Of a DNA stretch of 64,000 nucleotides, positions 49,925-58,075 are shown one piece after another; the first letter of the stretch is position 1; every line of letters begins with the position of its first letter. The notes below the pieces were generated by a model. The model was not told the DNA's origin. It worked only from the letters and a program-made list of their open reading frames with translations, and did not search any database. Made by a program: the position numbers and the translations under genes. Source of the DNA: JAAXHB01 sp965221635 (lineage in GTDB: Bacteria > Actinomycetota > Acidimicrobiia > Acidimicrobiales > Aldehydirespiratoraceae); contig OZ244902.1 in NCBI GenBank assembly GCA_965221635.1, positions 1,116,001 to 1,180,000 on the forward strand, read 5' to 3'.

Positions 49925-51709
49925 TCACAAGGTGGCGGCACTGCCGTCGCGGCGGTGGTCTGCCTCGGCCTCCATCTTGACCGGCTCACCTGGGGCCGAC
50001 CGTCTGGTGCGCATCACTGCTCCGGCGCTTCCGAAATCCACGCGGTCGGGGCCGACGATCCTGTAACCCGCGGCTGCGAGCCCCTCGAGGGTTTGGCGGT
50101 CGAAGCTCGGCTCGGTGGCGATCACGCCGTCTCCGAGCAGGCGAAACCGGGGCGCCTTGACGGCTGCGGCCAGGCTTGATCCGCTCAGGAGTCGCCGCAG
50201 GATCTGAAGCTGGCCTTGGGGTTGCATGATGCCGCCGACCACGCCGAGGCTCAGCATGGGCTGCTGGCCATGGAGCACGATCGTGGGAACGATGGTGTGA
50301 TAGGGGCGTTTGGACGGACCGGCTGCGTTGGGGTGACCGGGGTCGAGGGTGAAGCCTCGTGCCCGGCTCTGCAGTACGAAGCCACCCTTGCCGACGGTCA
50401 CACCCGCCCCAAATCGGTCGCACACGCTGGAGATGAGAGCCACCATCTGGTTGGGGGTGGCAACCGCGGTGAACACAGTGCCCGGCCCGTAAGGCACAGG
50501 CCCCAAAGTCGGCGCGCCCGCCAGGCGCGAGCGCATCTCGGCAAAGCCCGGCACGGCCACCTGAGCAGGATCAGCCACAGTCTCCAGAGCCACCGCAAAC
50601 GCCTTGTCAAGAGTGGAGGCCATCTCCACCCACCCCTCCGCAGTCGCCGGCGACTCCTCCCGGTGGCCCTGGTGCGAGCTTGATATTGCGTCGTGTTCTT
50701 GATCTGGAATTGGTAGCGAGTGATCACCTGCGACGGCTGGGCTCACGCCGTCGCCCGCAGCAACCTCACCTGCGCTATCGAAGCGCCCTTCGCGTGGTGG
50801 GCCATCGTTGTCTCGCCCCTTGTTTCCGGGACGAACTTCGCCTAGGTCGGCAGGGCCGGGGCTGGAGGCCGCGGTGTCGGCGGCGGAACTGAGGAGCCCG
50901 GCCCGTTGAAGGTGTTCGGCTGCCAGGCCCAGCACCACCCCCTGACAAGGCGGAGGCAAGGTCACCAGCTCGTGGCGTCCCAAGGGCACCCGCAGCGGGG
51001 TCACCCATTCACCCTTGTGAGAAGCCAGGTCTTCGATGTCGATGGTGCTGCCCGCTGCGGTGGCGGCAGTGGCGATGGCCGCGGCAAGTTCGCCCGTGTA
51101 GAACGCGTCGGGACCGTGCGCTGCGATCTGTCCCAGCGTGGCGGCCAGTGCCGGATTCGTCCAGATGGTTGCGGGGCCGGGTGGCTCACCGAACGGGAAG
51201 TACAGCGCCTCACCGGCCGGGTCGAGACGACCGCGGGCACTGGCCCACAGCTTGCGGGCAACCGGTCCGATCCGAACCCCACGCCAGGCTGCTTCGGATG
51301 CGGGTGCGAGCACCTCTGGCCATGGCAAGCCCCCGAAGCGCTGGTGCAGGTCACCCCAGGCGGCAACAGCTCCGGGCGCGGTCACCGCGTGACCACCCAC
51401 CGACACCACGTAACCGGTGCCGCTTGAGCGAACGTCACCAAGCGGGATCGGTTTGCGCCCGTAGCGGCCAATGCCGTTGAGCGCCTCCACCCGCCAGCCG
51501 CCGTCCGCCCCGGCGCGGTGGGCAACCACGGCCATCACGTCGCCACCCACACCGGTGGAGGTGGGCTCCACCACCCCCATCACCGCGTCGGCCGCAATCG
51601 CCGCGTCCGCAGCGGTGCCACCCGCCCTCAAGACGACCAAGGCCGCATCGGTGGCCAGCGGGTTGCCCGAAGCCACGGCTGCGCTCGCAGCGGGCGACTC
51701 CGGCCCCAT
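49925..51709 (-). CDS. Gamma-glutamyltransferase family protein
   Basis: 594 residues with no signal peptide, so probably cytoplasmic. N-terminal SGNPLATDAALVVLRAGGTA, DAVMGVVEPTSTGVGGDVMA and GHAVTAPGAVAAWGDLHQRF follow the family. The self-processing site is probably the Thr in YGPGTVFTAVATPNQMV, which aligns with the TTHxSVVD nucleophile region; the later SGSSLAAAVKAPRF and GFGG-equivalent parts are present. About 85 residues between LLSSAADTAASSPG and TAEGWVEM form a low-complexity insertion. Members transfer or hydrolyse gamma-glutamyl groups or act on similar amides such as cephalosporin side chains. It starts 26 bases from the divergent VOC gene, with a shared palindrome between them. 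Confidence 0.85.
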   Translation of the reverse strand: MGPESPAASAAVASGNPLATDAALVVLRAGGTAADAAIAADAVMGVVEPTSTGVGGDVMAVVAHRAGADGGWRVEALNGIGRYGRKPIPLGDVRSSGTGYVVSVGGHAVTAPGAVAAWGDLHQRFGGLPWPEVLAPASEAAWRGVRIGPVARKLWASARGRLDPAGEALYFPFGEPPGPATIWTNPALAATLGQIAAHGPDAFYTGELAAAIATAATAAGSTIDIEDLASHKGEWVTPLRVPLGRHELVTLPPPCQGVVLGLAAEHLQRAGLLSSAADTAASSPGPADLGEVRPGNKGRDNDGPPREGRFDSAGEVAAGDGVSPAVAGDHSLPIPDQEHDAISSSHQGHREESPATAEGWVEMASTLDKAFAVALETVADPAQVAVPGFAEMRSRLAGAPTLGPVPYGPGTVFTAVATPNQMVALISSVCDRFGAGVTVGKGGFVLQSRARGFTLDPGHPNAAGPSKRPYHTIVPTIVLHGQQPMLSLGVVGGIMQPQGQLQILRRLLSGSSLAAAVKAPRFRLLGDGVIATEPSFDRQTLEGLAAAGYRIVGPDRVDFGSAGAVMRTRRSAPGEPVKMEAEADHRRDGSAATL

Positions 51710-51735
51710 AAGACGCGATTGTATACAATTTGGTC
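51710..51735. promoter_or_regulatory. Symmetric divergent leaderless promoter with GTATAC palindrome
   Basis: The 26-base gap between two divergent ATGs holds the perfect 12-base palindrome ATTGTATACAAT (51718-51729). Each strand reads TACAAT, a near-consensus -10 box, six or eight bases before its own ATG. This predicts leaderless or nearly leaderless transcripts in both directions, blocked together when a regulator binds the palindrome. Confidence 0.7.
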
Positions 51736-52194
51736 ATGTCGGCGAAGTTGCGCCACCTCGCTATCGCCGTGCGTGACGTGACCGCCGCCCAGCGGTTCTT
51801 CGAGGACGCCTTCGGCATGACCAAAGCCGGCGACGCCGGCCGGGGTGTGTACATGACCGACGGCGTGATCAACGTTGCGCTGCTGTGTTTCGGGGATGAT
51901 CCGGTGCCCGGAATGGCCGCCCCGAGCGTGCCATCGGATGCGGGCGCCACCGCCGGGGAAGGCGCCGAGGCTTCGTCGGTCGGCTTTTTGGGCTTGTACC
52001 ACTTCGGGATGTGGGTGGAAGACCTTGAACAGGCCGCAGCACGAGTGGAACAAGCTGGCGCCACGCACCTGAGGGGCCGCCGACCCGACGAACCCAACCG
52101 CTACTACGAGGTGAAGTACCGTGCCCCGGAGGGTTTCGTGTTTGACCTGACCACTTCGGGATGGGTTGGAGCGCAGCGCGAAGTCTCCGGGTGA
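51736..52194 (+). CDS. VOC-family (glyoxalase/extradiol dioxygenase fold) protein
   Basis: 152 residues from the ATG at 51736. The paired beta-alpha-beta pattern reads LRHLAIAVRDVTAAQRFFED, AFGMTK, then GLYHFGMWVEDLEQAAARVE and YEVKYRAPEGFVFDLT. A first-site His in LRHLA, a second in YHFGMW and Glu in YYEVKYRAPEG could form the metal site of this superfamily. Possible roles are isomerase, epoxide-type lyase or dioxygenase. It lies 26 bases upstream of an FAD monooxygenase gene with which it probably forms an operon, and it has no ribosome-binding site because the transcript appears leaderless. Confidence 0.8.
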   Translation: MSAKLRHLAIAVRDVTAAQRFFEDAFGMTKAGDAGRGVYMTDGVINVALLCFGDDPVPGMAAPSVPSDAGATAGEGAEASSVGFLGLYHFGMWVEDLEQAAARVEQAGATHLRGRRPDEPNRYYEVKYRAPEGFVFDLTTSGWVGAQREVSG

Positions 52195-52220
52195 CCCGCC
52201 ATGGCGAGTGAACCACCCTG

Positions 52221-53432
52221 ATGCGCGACACGCCGGAGCGGGTTGTGGTGGCCGGCGCCGGGCCTGTGGGCTTGGTGCTGGCGCTGAGCCTGGCGCAACG
52301 GGGGCATCCGGTGACGGTGCTGGAAAAGCTGGTGGACCCGCTTCAACAGGTGCGCCGGGCGGGAACCCTTCACGCGGCCACTTTGGAGATGCTTGACGAC
52401 ATCGGCCTGTACGAGCGCCTCGAGCCCCGTGGGTTGATCGCGCCGCTGGTTCACTACTGGGATCGGGCGCAACCCGATCCGGTGGCCGTGTTCGATCATG
52501 GCGTGCTCGTCGATGATGTCCGCTTCCCGCACGCATTGCAATGCGACCGTCTCAAGGTGATCGAGGAGTCCCTGAAGATGGCCGCCGGCCTCGAATTGGT
52601 CGATGTGCGCACCGGTTCGGAGATGGTTCGCTTCAGCGACCACACAGCCGACGGTGTCACGGTGTGGTTCGACACCGCCGACGGCGAGCGCAGGTGCTTG
52701 CGCGCCGACTATCTGGTGAGTTGCGAAGGCGCTCACAGCGTCACCCGCAAGCAGCTCGGGATCAACTTCGAGGGTTTCGCCTTTCCCGACCGCACCATGA
52801 CCCTCAGCGTGAACTTCGACTTCTCCTGCGCTCGCGGTTACGGCCTGCGGAACTACATCCTTGATCCGGTCGAGTGGCTCAACCTGTTCAAGTGGCCCGA
52901 CGTGTGGCGTGTGGTGCTGGGCTCGGATCCTTCGGGTGAGCCCGACGACCTGCTCGATGACCGGGTGATCGAGTCCCGACTGCAGGGATTTCACGCCACC
53001 GGTGTGAAATACGAGGTAGTGGCGAAGTCGTTGTACACGGTGCATCAGCGGGTGGCGGAAACGTTTCGTGTTGGCCGGGTGCTGCTGGCTGGTGACGCCG
53101 CGCATGTGAACAGTCCCATAGGCGCCATGGGCATGAACAGCGGCATCCACGACGCGGTCAACCTCGCCGAGAAGCTCCACCAGGTGTTGCGGCGCACCGC
53201 AGGCGAGGAGGCCCTCGACCGTTACGTTCGTCAGCGCCGTCACGTGGCGGTGGCTCACGTTCAGGCCACCACCATCCGCAACAAGAAGCTGATGGCCGAG
53301 TCCGATCCTCAAGTGAGGCGCCGCAACCTGGCGGAGCTGCGGAGCGCCGCTTCGGATCCGGGCCTGGCCCGGCAGTTCCTGCTGCGGTCGTCTCTGGTGC
53401 AAAGCGTGCGCGAAGCCGCGGAGATTTCCTAG
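52221..53432 (+). CDS. FAD-dependent aromatic-type monooxygenase
   Basis: 403 residues. The dinucleotide fold is VVVAGAGPVGLVLALSLAQR followed by VLEKLVDP; the second motif is ADYLVSCEGAHSVTRKQLG (DG motif, Asp replaced by Glu); the FAD-ribityl motif is VLLAGDAAHVNSPIGAMGMN (GD motif). This is the PHBH/MhpA/UbiH class, which hydroxylates aromatic or heteroaromatic rings using NAD(P)H and oxygen. It lacks the C-terminal thioredoxin-like domain of the longer phenol hydroxylases. Neighbouring VOC, amidase, RidA and aminohydrolase genes suggest ring oxidation in a nitrogen-heterocycle pathway. Confidence 0.88.
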   Translation: MRDTPERVVVAGAGPVGLVLALSLAQRGHPVTVLEKLVDPLQQVRRAGTLHAATLEMLDDIGLYERLEPRGLIAPLVHYWDRAQPDPVAVFDHGVLVDDVRFPHALQCDRLKVIEESLKMAAGLELVDVRTGSEMVRFSDHTADGVTVWFDTADGERRCLRADYLVSCEGAHSVTRKQLGINFEGFAFPDRTMTLSVNFDFSCARGYGLRNYILDPVEWLNLFKWPDVWRVVLGSDPSGEPDDLLDDRVIESRLQGFHATGVKYEVVAKSLYTVHQRVAETFRVGRVLLAGDAAHVNSPIGAMGMNSGIHDAVNLAEKLHQVLRRTAGEEALDRYVRQRRHVAVAHVQATTIRNKKLMAESDPQVRRRNLAELRSAASDPGLARQFLLRSSLVQSVREAAEIS

Positions 53433-53723
53433 ATGAGTCACCCCGGATGACCACAGTGGCAAAGCCGGAGCAATCCCTGTTGTGGCGCCACCGCGCACCG
53501 GGTGAAGCGCCCGACCGGCGCCGGACACTGCCGCTTAGACGCGTTCCACGATGGCCGCACCCCGATGCTGCGACCGACGCGGGCCACTGGCGTCGTCTCG
53601 GCGAGTCTTGTTGCGGCGCGGTTCTCGATCCGATTCAGGCGGTGGCCGAGAAGCGCGAGGCACACGCACCCACACCACAAGCCCACGCGAAGCCCGCCGG
53701 TTGCGGTGCGAGCGGTGGCTGAC
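53433..53723. other. Intergenic stretch, coding status uncertain
   Basis: A 91-residue Arg/Pro-rich frame starts at 53447 (MTTVAKPEQSLLWRHRAPGE) and ends just before the RidA ATG. It has no recognisable domain and no ribosome-binding site, so it was not called. Confidence 0.35.
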
Positions 53724-54224
53724 ATGTCGGCGGCACCCGGAACAGATGGCGCCCAGGCCGATCCGGAGGCGCGGTTGGCGGCGATGGGTTTCACTTTGCC
53801 CGCGGCCCGCCGGTTTCCCAGCGCCAACCGCCGGGGTTGCGTTCGTGTGGGTGACGTGGTGTTCGTGTCGGGCCATGGTCCCCACCACGACGGCATCGAC
53901 TTCCCACGCCGTGGCAGGCTTGGCTCGGATCTCACCGTCTCCCAGGGTTACGCCGCGGCGCAGGCGTGCGCCCTGGCGATCCTGGCCACACTGCGAGCCG
54001 AGTTGGGTTCGCTGCACCGGGTTGTGCGGGTGATCCGTCTTCACGGCATGGTGAACGTGCACCCGGATTTCGATCAGATGCCCCAGGTGATCGACGGCGC
54101 TTCGGATCTGTTCCACGAATTGTTCGGCCCCGAAGCCGGCTGTCACGCTCGGGCTGCGGTGGGCATGGCCTCGCTGCCGCGCCAACAGCCGGTGGAGATA
54201 AGCGGAGAGTTCGAGGTGTCGTGA
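53724..54224 (+). CDS. RidA-family protein (catalytic Arg present)
   Basis: 166 residues from the ATG at 53724 (MSAAPGTDGAQADPEARLAA). The Rid fold is seen in GCVRVGDVVFVSGHGPHHDG, AQACALAILATLRAELGSLH, RVVRVIRLHGMVNVHPDFDQ and the C-terminal CHARAAVGMASLPRQQPVEI, where the Arg in HARAAV corresponds to the imine-hydrolysing residue of RidA. It may release ammonia from unstable enamine/imine intermediates made by the oxidases of this cluster. It is followed by an epimerase gene 103 bases later. Confidence 0.85.
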   Translation: MSAAPGTDGAQADPEARLAAMGFTLPAARRFPSANRRGCVRVGDVVFVSGHGPHHDGIDFPRRGRLGSDLTVSQGYAAAQACALAILATLRAELGSLHRVVRVIRLHGMVNVHPDFDQMPQVIDGASDLFHELFGPEAGCHARAAVGMASLPRQQPVEISGEFEVS

Positions 54225-54327
54225 CCGCAGTGATTGCGTTTCCCCGGGCAGCGCCACCGCGGGTCGCGGTTGGAACCGTGGTCGGCGCGCCACCCGAGGT
54301 GGGCGTGTCGGCCGGGATCGAGGCGCC

Positions 54328-55341
54328 ATGACCACTTTGGTGACCGGCATCGGGCTCGTGGGCACCGCCTTTGCGCGTTGCGCACTCTCGCGCGGAGAAC
54401 CCGTGGCGTTTGTGGACAGCAGCGCCCGCCCCGATTACCTCCGCCGACGTCTTCACATTGGTGCGGCAAGTCCCGCCGGTGATGCGCCACCTGTTGCCAC
54501 CGTGGTGGCCGATGTTCGCGATCTGGCGTCCCTGGAGGCGGCGATGCGCGACCACCGCACCGAAACGGTGATTCACACTGCGGGGCTGATAGCCGGTCGG
54601 GTTTCGGAACCGCTGTACACCGGGCTTGAGGTGAACGTCACAGGCACCGTCAACGTGATGGAGGCGGTGCGACGCTGCGGCGTGCGACGGGTGGTGCTGG
54701 TGAGCAGTTTCGCGGTGTACGACCGCCGCCGCCTGCGCCCGGGAAGTGGGCCGCTTGGTGAGGACTCGCCTCGGGGGCCGGGTCGTGCATACGGAAACTC
54801 GAAGGTGATCAAGGAGCTGGTGGCCGAGAGCTACCAGGTTGACTTCGGATTCGAGCTGGTGATCTTGCGCCCGGCCAACGCCTACGGGTACGGGCACTTC
54901 GCAGGCGGTTCGGGTGGCGCCAAGATCCAGAACCTGCTCACGGCAGGCCTCACCGGAGGTGTTGCCCGAGTGGCGTCTCAGCACACCATGGACTTCGAGT
55001 ACGTGTACGACCTTGACGTGGGCCGCGCCGTGGACCTCGCCGCCATCACGCCAATGACGAAAATGCCTCTCCAGCCACGAAGCGAAGGCTGTCGTGTGTT
55101 CAACATCGGAACCGGGGTGATCACCACGTTCGCCGATCTGGTGGCCACCGCTCGCAGCATCCTGCCGGACCTTGATGTGGAGGTGGTCGGCAGCCGCGCC
55201 CCTGCGGTGTCCGCCGGCGATCCTCTCGATCTGAGTGCTGCCGCGTCGGGGCTCGGCTGGCGACCGGAATTCGACCTCGAGAGCGGTTTGCGCCACTACT
55301 GCGAGGAAATCCGCCGGCTGGGCGCAGACGTGGCGGGTTAG
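54328..55341 (+). CDS. NAD-dependent epimerase/dehydratase (extended SDR)
   Basis: 337 residues. The NAD-binding motif is LVTGIGLVGTAFARCALSRG and the catalytic pair is YGNSKVIKE (YxxxK), with VVLVSSFAVYDRRRLRPGSG supplying the Ser. The C-terminal region (FEYVYDLDVGRAVDLAAITP, VFNIGTGVITTFADLVATAR) is typical of sugar-nucleotide epimerases and related reductases. Substrate not identifiable; in this cluster it may act on a polyol or hydroxy acid rather than a nucleotide sugar. Confidence 0.85.
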   Translation: MTTLVTGIGLVGTAFARCALSRGEPVAFVDSSARPDYLRRRLHIGAASPAGDAPPVATVVADVRDLASLEAAMRDHRTETVIHTAGLIAGRVSEPLYTGLEVNVTGTVNVMEAVRRCGVRRVVLVSSFAVYDRRRLRPGSGPLGEDSPRGPGRAYGNSKVIKELVAESYQVDFGFELVILRPANAYGYGHFAGGSGGAKIQNLLTAGLTGGVARVASQHTMDFEYVYDLDVGRAVDLAAITPMTKMPLQPRSEGCRVFNIGTGVITTFADLVATARSILPDLDVEVVGSRAPAVSAGDPLDLSAAASGLGWRPEFDLESGLRHYCEEIRRLGADVAG

Positions 55342-55558
55342 TGGCACCGTGAATCAGGCTCAGGCGTGGGTGCCCACAAACCCGGCCCATGCCCGTGTCT
55401 TCCGACGCCCGTCCGTGGTCTGTCCCACCCCGGGAACCCCGAGGCGGCGACGCGGGTGTGCCGGCCCGACAAGGCGGCTGAAAATCAGGCCGCCGACATG
55501 GCAGGGGCCGTGTCGGTTGACCATGGCCGAACATTGAGATGATTGCGAGGTTGGTCAC

Positions 55559-56956
55559 ATGATCGACATGCTGGTGCACAACGCCGAATGGATGCTCACG
55601 ATGGATCCGCAACGGCGCATCGTCACAGACGCGGCGATCGCGGTTGACGGCGGTCGGATCGTGGGGGTCGGCAGCACTGAGTCGCTGCGGTCGGCAGGAT
55701 TCAGCGAGAACGAGGCAGCCACGGTGATCGATGCTCGACGCCGGCTGATCACGCCGGGCTTTGTGGACAGTCACCAGCACCTCACCCCGTATTTCGTGAG
55801 GGGTCTCGGTGATGACGTGTCGTTGCGGGTGTTCCTGCACGAACGCTGCTACCCGTTCGAGGCCGCGGTCACACCCGAGGAGGCGTACCTGTCGGCGGCG
55901 TGCGCTTTGCTTGAGTCGGTTCGCAGCGGCACCACCACGTTGTGCGACCCCGGGTCGCAGGACCCGGAGGCCTCCGCGGCTGCGGTTGCCCACATCGGGG
56001 CCCGGGCGGTGCTCACCCGGTCGCTCACCGACATGGCCGGCGGCCGGGCCATGCCGGGCACCTTCGATTCCACCACCGACGACGCCATCGCGGCCGGTTT
56101 GGCGTTCGTTGAGTCCTGCGACACCGCCGATGGGCGCATTCGGCCGTGGTTTTCGTTGCGCACCGAACGCATGGTGTCCGACCGGTTGTGCCGCTCAGTG
56201 GCCGAACTGGCCGCCGAGCACGGCACCGGCATCGTGTCTCACATGATCTCCAACCCCGATTCGGTGGAACATCATCAGCGGGTGTTCAACGGTGAACGCC
56301 CGATCGCCCGTTACGAACGCAACGGGGTGCTCGGCCCGAACGTGCAGTTGGTGCATTGCCATTATCTGCTCGACGAGGAGTGCGATCTGCTCGCCGAGCG
56401 GGACGTGAAGGTGTCGATGTGCCCCACCGCGAGCGCAGTGTTCGGTTGGGGTGGTCTTGAGCGTGCCACTCACCTGAAGCTGCTGGAGCGGGGTGTCACG
56501 GTGGGTGTGGGCACTGACATAGCGGCCTGCTCTCACACCGTGGACATTTTGCGCATCGCCCAGTACTTCCGTGTGTACCGCGACATTCTTCGCGACCCGT
56601 CGGTGATGAGCGCCGAGACGATCCTAGAGCACATGACCATCGACGGTGCTCGCAGCATTTTGTGGGACGACGAGATCGGCTCGCTTGAGGTGGGCAAGCG
56701 AGCGGATTTTCTGCTGTTCGATCTTGATCGGCCCGAGTGGACGCCTCTGCACAATCCGGTGTCGAACCTTGCGCACGCAGTGGCGGGAGATTCGGTTCAC
56801 ACGGTGGTGATCGACGGCAAGGTGGTGGTGGAAGCAGGTGAATTCGTGAGCGTCGACGCTCAAGGGATCCTGCGCGAAGGTCGAGCCGCCGCGGCACGCG
56901 TGGCCGAACGCACCGGGCTCACCGGTTACGCCGCGCCCCGCTGGCCCGTGGTGTGA
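55559..56956 (+). CDS. Amidohydrolase (Atz/TrzN/SAH-deaminase-like aminohydrolase)
   Basis: 465 residues. The metal site is complete: His72-x-His74 in VDSHQHLTPYF, VSHMISNPDSVEHHQRV, LVHCHYLLDEECDLL, and the Asp in VGVGTDIAACSHTVDILR. The C-terminal ILWDDEIGSLEVGKRADFLL is the usual end of the cyclic amidohydrolases. Members of this branch remove amino or chloro groups from triazines, adenosyl compounds, guanine or similar rings. With the isochorismatase-fold amidase and RidA it suggests stepwise release of ammonia from a nitrogen ring. Confidence 0.87.
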   Translation: MIDMLVHNAEWMLTMDPQRRIVTDAAIAVDGGRIVGVGSTESLRSAGFSENEAATVIDARRRLITPGFVDSHQHLTPYFVRGLGDDVSLRVFLHERCYPFEAAVTPEEAYLSAACALLESVRSGTTTLCDPGSQDPEASAAAVAHIGARAVLTRSLTDMAGGRAMPGTFDSTTDDAIAAGLAFVESCDTADGRIRPWFSLRTERMVSDRLCRSVAELAAEHGTGIVSHMISNPDSVEHHQRVFNGERPIARYERNGVLGPNVQLVHCHYLLDEECDLLAERDVKVSMCPTASAVFGWGGLERATHLKLLERGVTVGVGTDIAACSHTVDILRIAQYFRVYRDILRDPSVMSAETILEHMTIDGARSILWDDEIGSLEVGKRADFLLFDLDRPEWTPLHNPVSNLAHAVAGDSVHTVVIDGKVVVEAGEFVSVDAQGILREGRAAAARVAERTGLTGYAAPRWPVV

Positions 56957-57074
56957 TGCCGCCGTGGTCGGCACGCGCCCACGCGGCAAGTCGGAATGGG
57001 GTGGGCGTGACGCGAACCCGTAGCGTCACGGGCTGTATGTGTCGATGGGTGCAGGCGTTGGGGGTTGGGTCGCT

Positions 57075-58061
57075 GTGAGAGTTTGCGTGGTGGGCGCGGG
57101 CGCCATTGGCGGGATGATGGCTGCTCGACTGTCAGCGTCGGGATACGAGGTGAGCGTTCTCGCTCGTGGTGAGCACCTCGCGGCCATTCGTCGTGACGGG
57201 CTGCGCCTTGTGGAGGCGGACGGTTCGGTCACGGTGGCTTCGGATTTGGCGGCGTCGGATGACTTCGCGGCGCTGGGTTGTCACGACACGGTGATCCTGG
57301 CGCTGAAGGCACATCAGATCGCAGCGGTGGCAGGTGAGCTGCGTCGGCTTTGTGGCCCCGAGACGGTGGTGGTGCCGGTGCAGAACGGCATCGGCTGGTG
57401 GTACTTCCAGCGTCACGGCGGGCCTCACGACGGTCACCGACTGGCGATGCTCGATCCCGATGGGGTGATCGCCGAGGCCATCCCGGCGGAGCGGATCGTG
57501 GCTTGCATCGCCTATCCGGCGGCGGAGAAGACAGCGCCGGGGGTGATCACCCACATCGAGGGAGACAGGTTCCCTGTGGGCGAACTTGACGGCTCTAGAA
57601 GTGATCGTGCCGCGGAGCTGGCGGGCGCTTTGAGCGCGGCGGGTTTCAAGAGCCGGGTGCTCACCGACATTCGCTCACAGGTGTGGGTGAAGGCGTGGGG
57701 AAACTTGGCGTTCAATCCGATCAGCGCGCTCACCGGCGCCACCCTGGTTGAGATTTGCCGCCGGCCCGCCACGCGGCAGGTGGCAGCGCAGATGATGGCC
57801 GAGGCCGCGGCGATAGCGGAGGCGCTCGGTCAGCGCATTCGGGTGAGCATCGACAAGCGCATAGCCGGCGCAGAGGCGGTGGGCGAGCACAAAACGTCGA
57901 TGCTTCAGGATGCCGAAGCGGGCCGGCCTCTGGAGTTGGATCCGTTGGTTGGGGTGTTCGTGGAAATGGGCGAACTCACCGGGGTGCCGACACCCACGAT
58001 CTCCACTGTGTACGCCCTGGCGGGTCTGCTCAACCGTCGCCTGCAAGGATCAGCCAGTTGA
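57075..58061 (+). CDS. Ketopantoate reductase family protein
   Basis: 328 residues from the GTG at 57075 (MRVCVVGAGAIGGMMAARLS); ATGs at 57039 and 57045 are in frame but lie before the Rossmann start. NADP-binding GAGAIGG, then VILALKAHQIAAVAGELRRL and VVPVQNGIGWWY. The catalytic Lys is in VWVKAWGNLAFNPISALTGA, followed by a Glu-containing helix (GEHKTSMLQDAEAGRPLELD). True PanE makes pantoate for coenzyme A. Many paralogues reduce other 2-oxo acids, and this one stands in a catabolic cluster, so the name is by fold only. It lies 14 bases upstream of the acyl-CoA synthetase gene. Confidence 0.85.
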   Translation: MRVCVVGAGAIGGMMAARLSASGYEVSVLARGEHLAAIRRDGLRLVEADGSVTVASDLAASDDFAALGCHDTVILALKAHQIAAVAGELRRLCGPETVVVPVQNGIGWWYFQRHGGPHDGHRLAMLDPDGVIAEAIPAERIVACIAYPAAEKTAPGVITHIEGDRFPVGELDGSRSDRAAELAGALSAAGFKSRVLTDIRSQVWVKAWGNLAFNPISALTGATLVEICRRPATRQVAAQMMAEAAAIAEALGQRIRVSIDKRIAGAEAVGEHKTSMLQDAEAGRPLELDPLVGVFVEMGELTGVPTPTISTVYALAGLLNRRLQGSAS

Positions 58062-58075
58062 CCTCGGGGGGTTTG

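Noticed and set aside
53447..53722. A 91-residue gene between the FAD monooxygenase and RidA
   Set aside because: Arg/Pro-rich, no recognisable fold, no ribosome-binding site; codon pattern looks like non-coding GC-rich DNA.
57075..58061. A pantothenate biosynthesis locus (panE with panB/panC)
   Set aside because: No panB, panC or panD genes are adjacent and the setting is catabolic, so only the fold-level name was kept.
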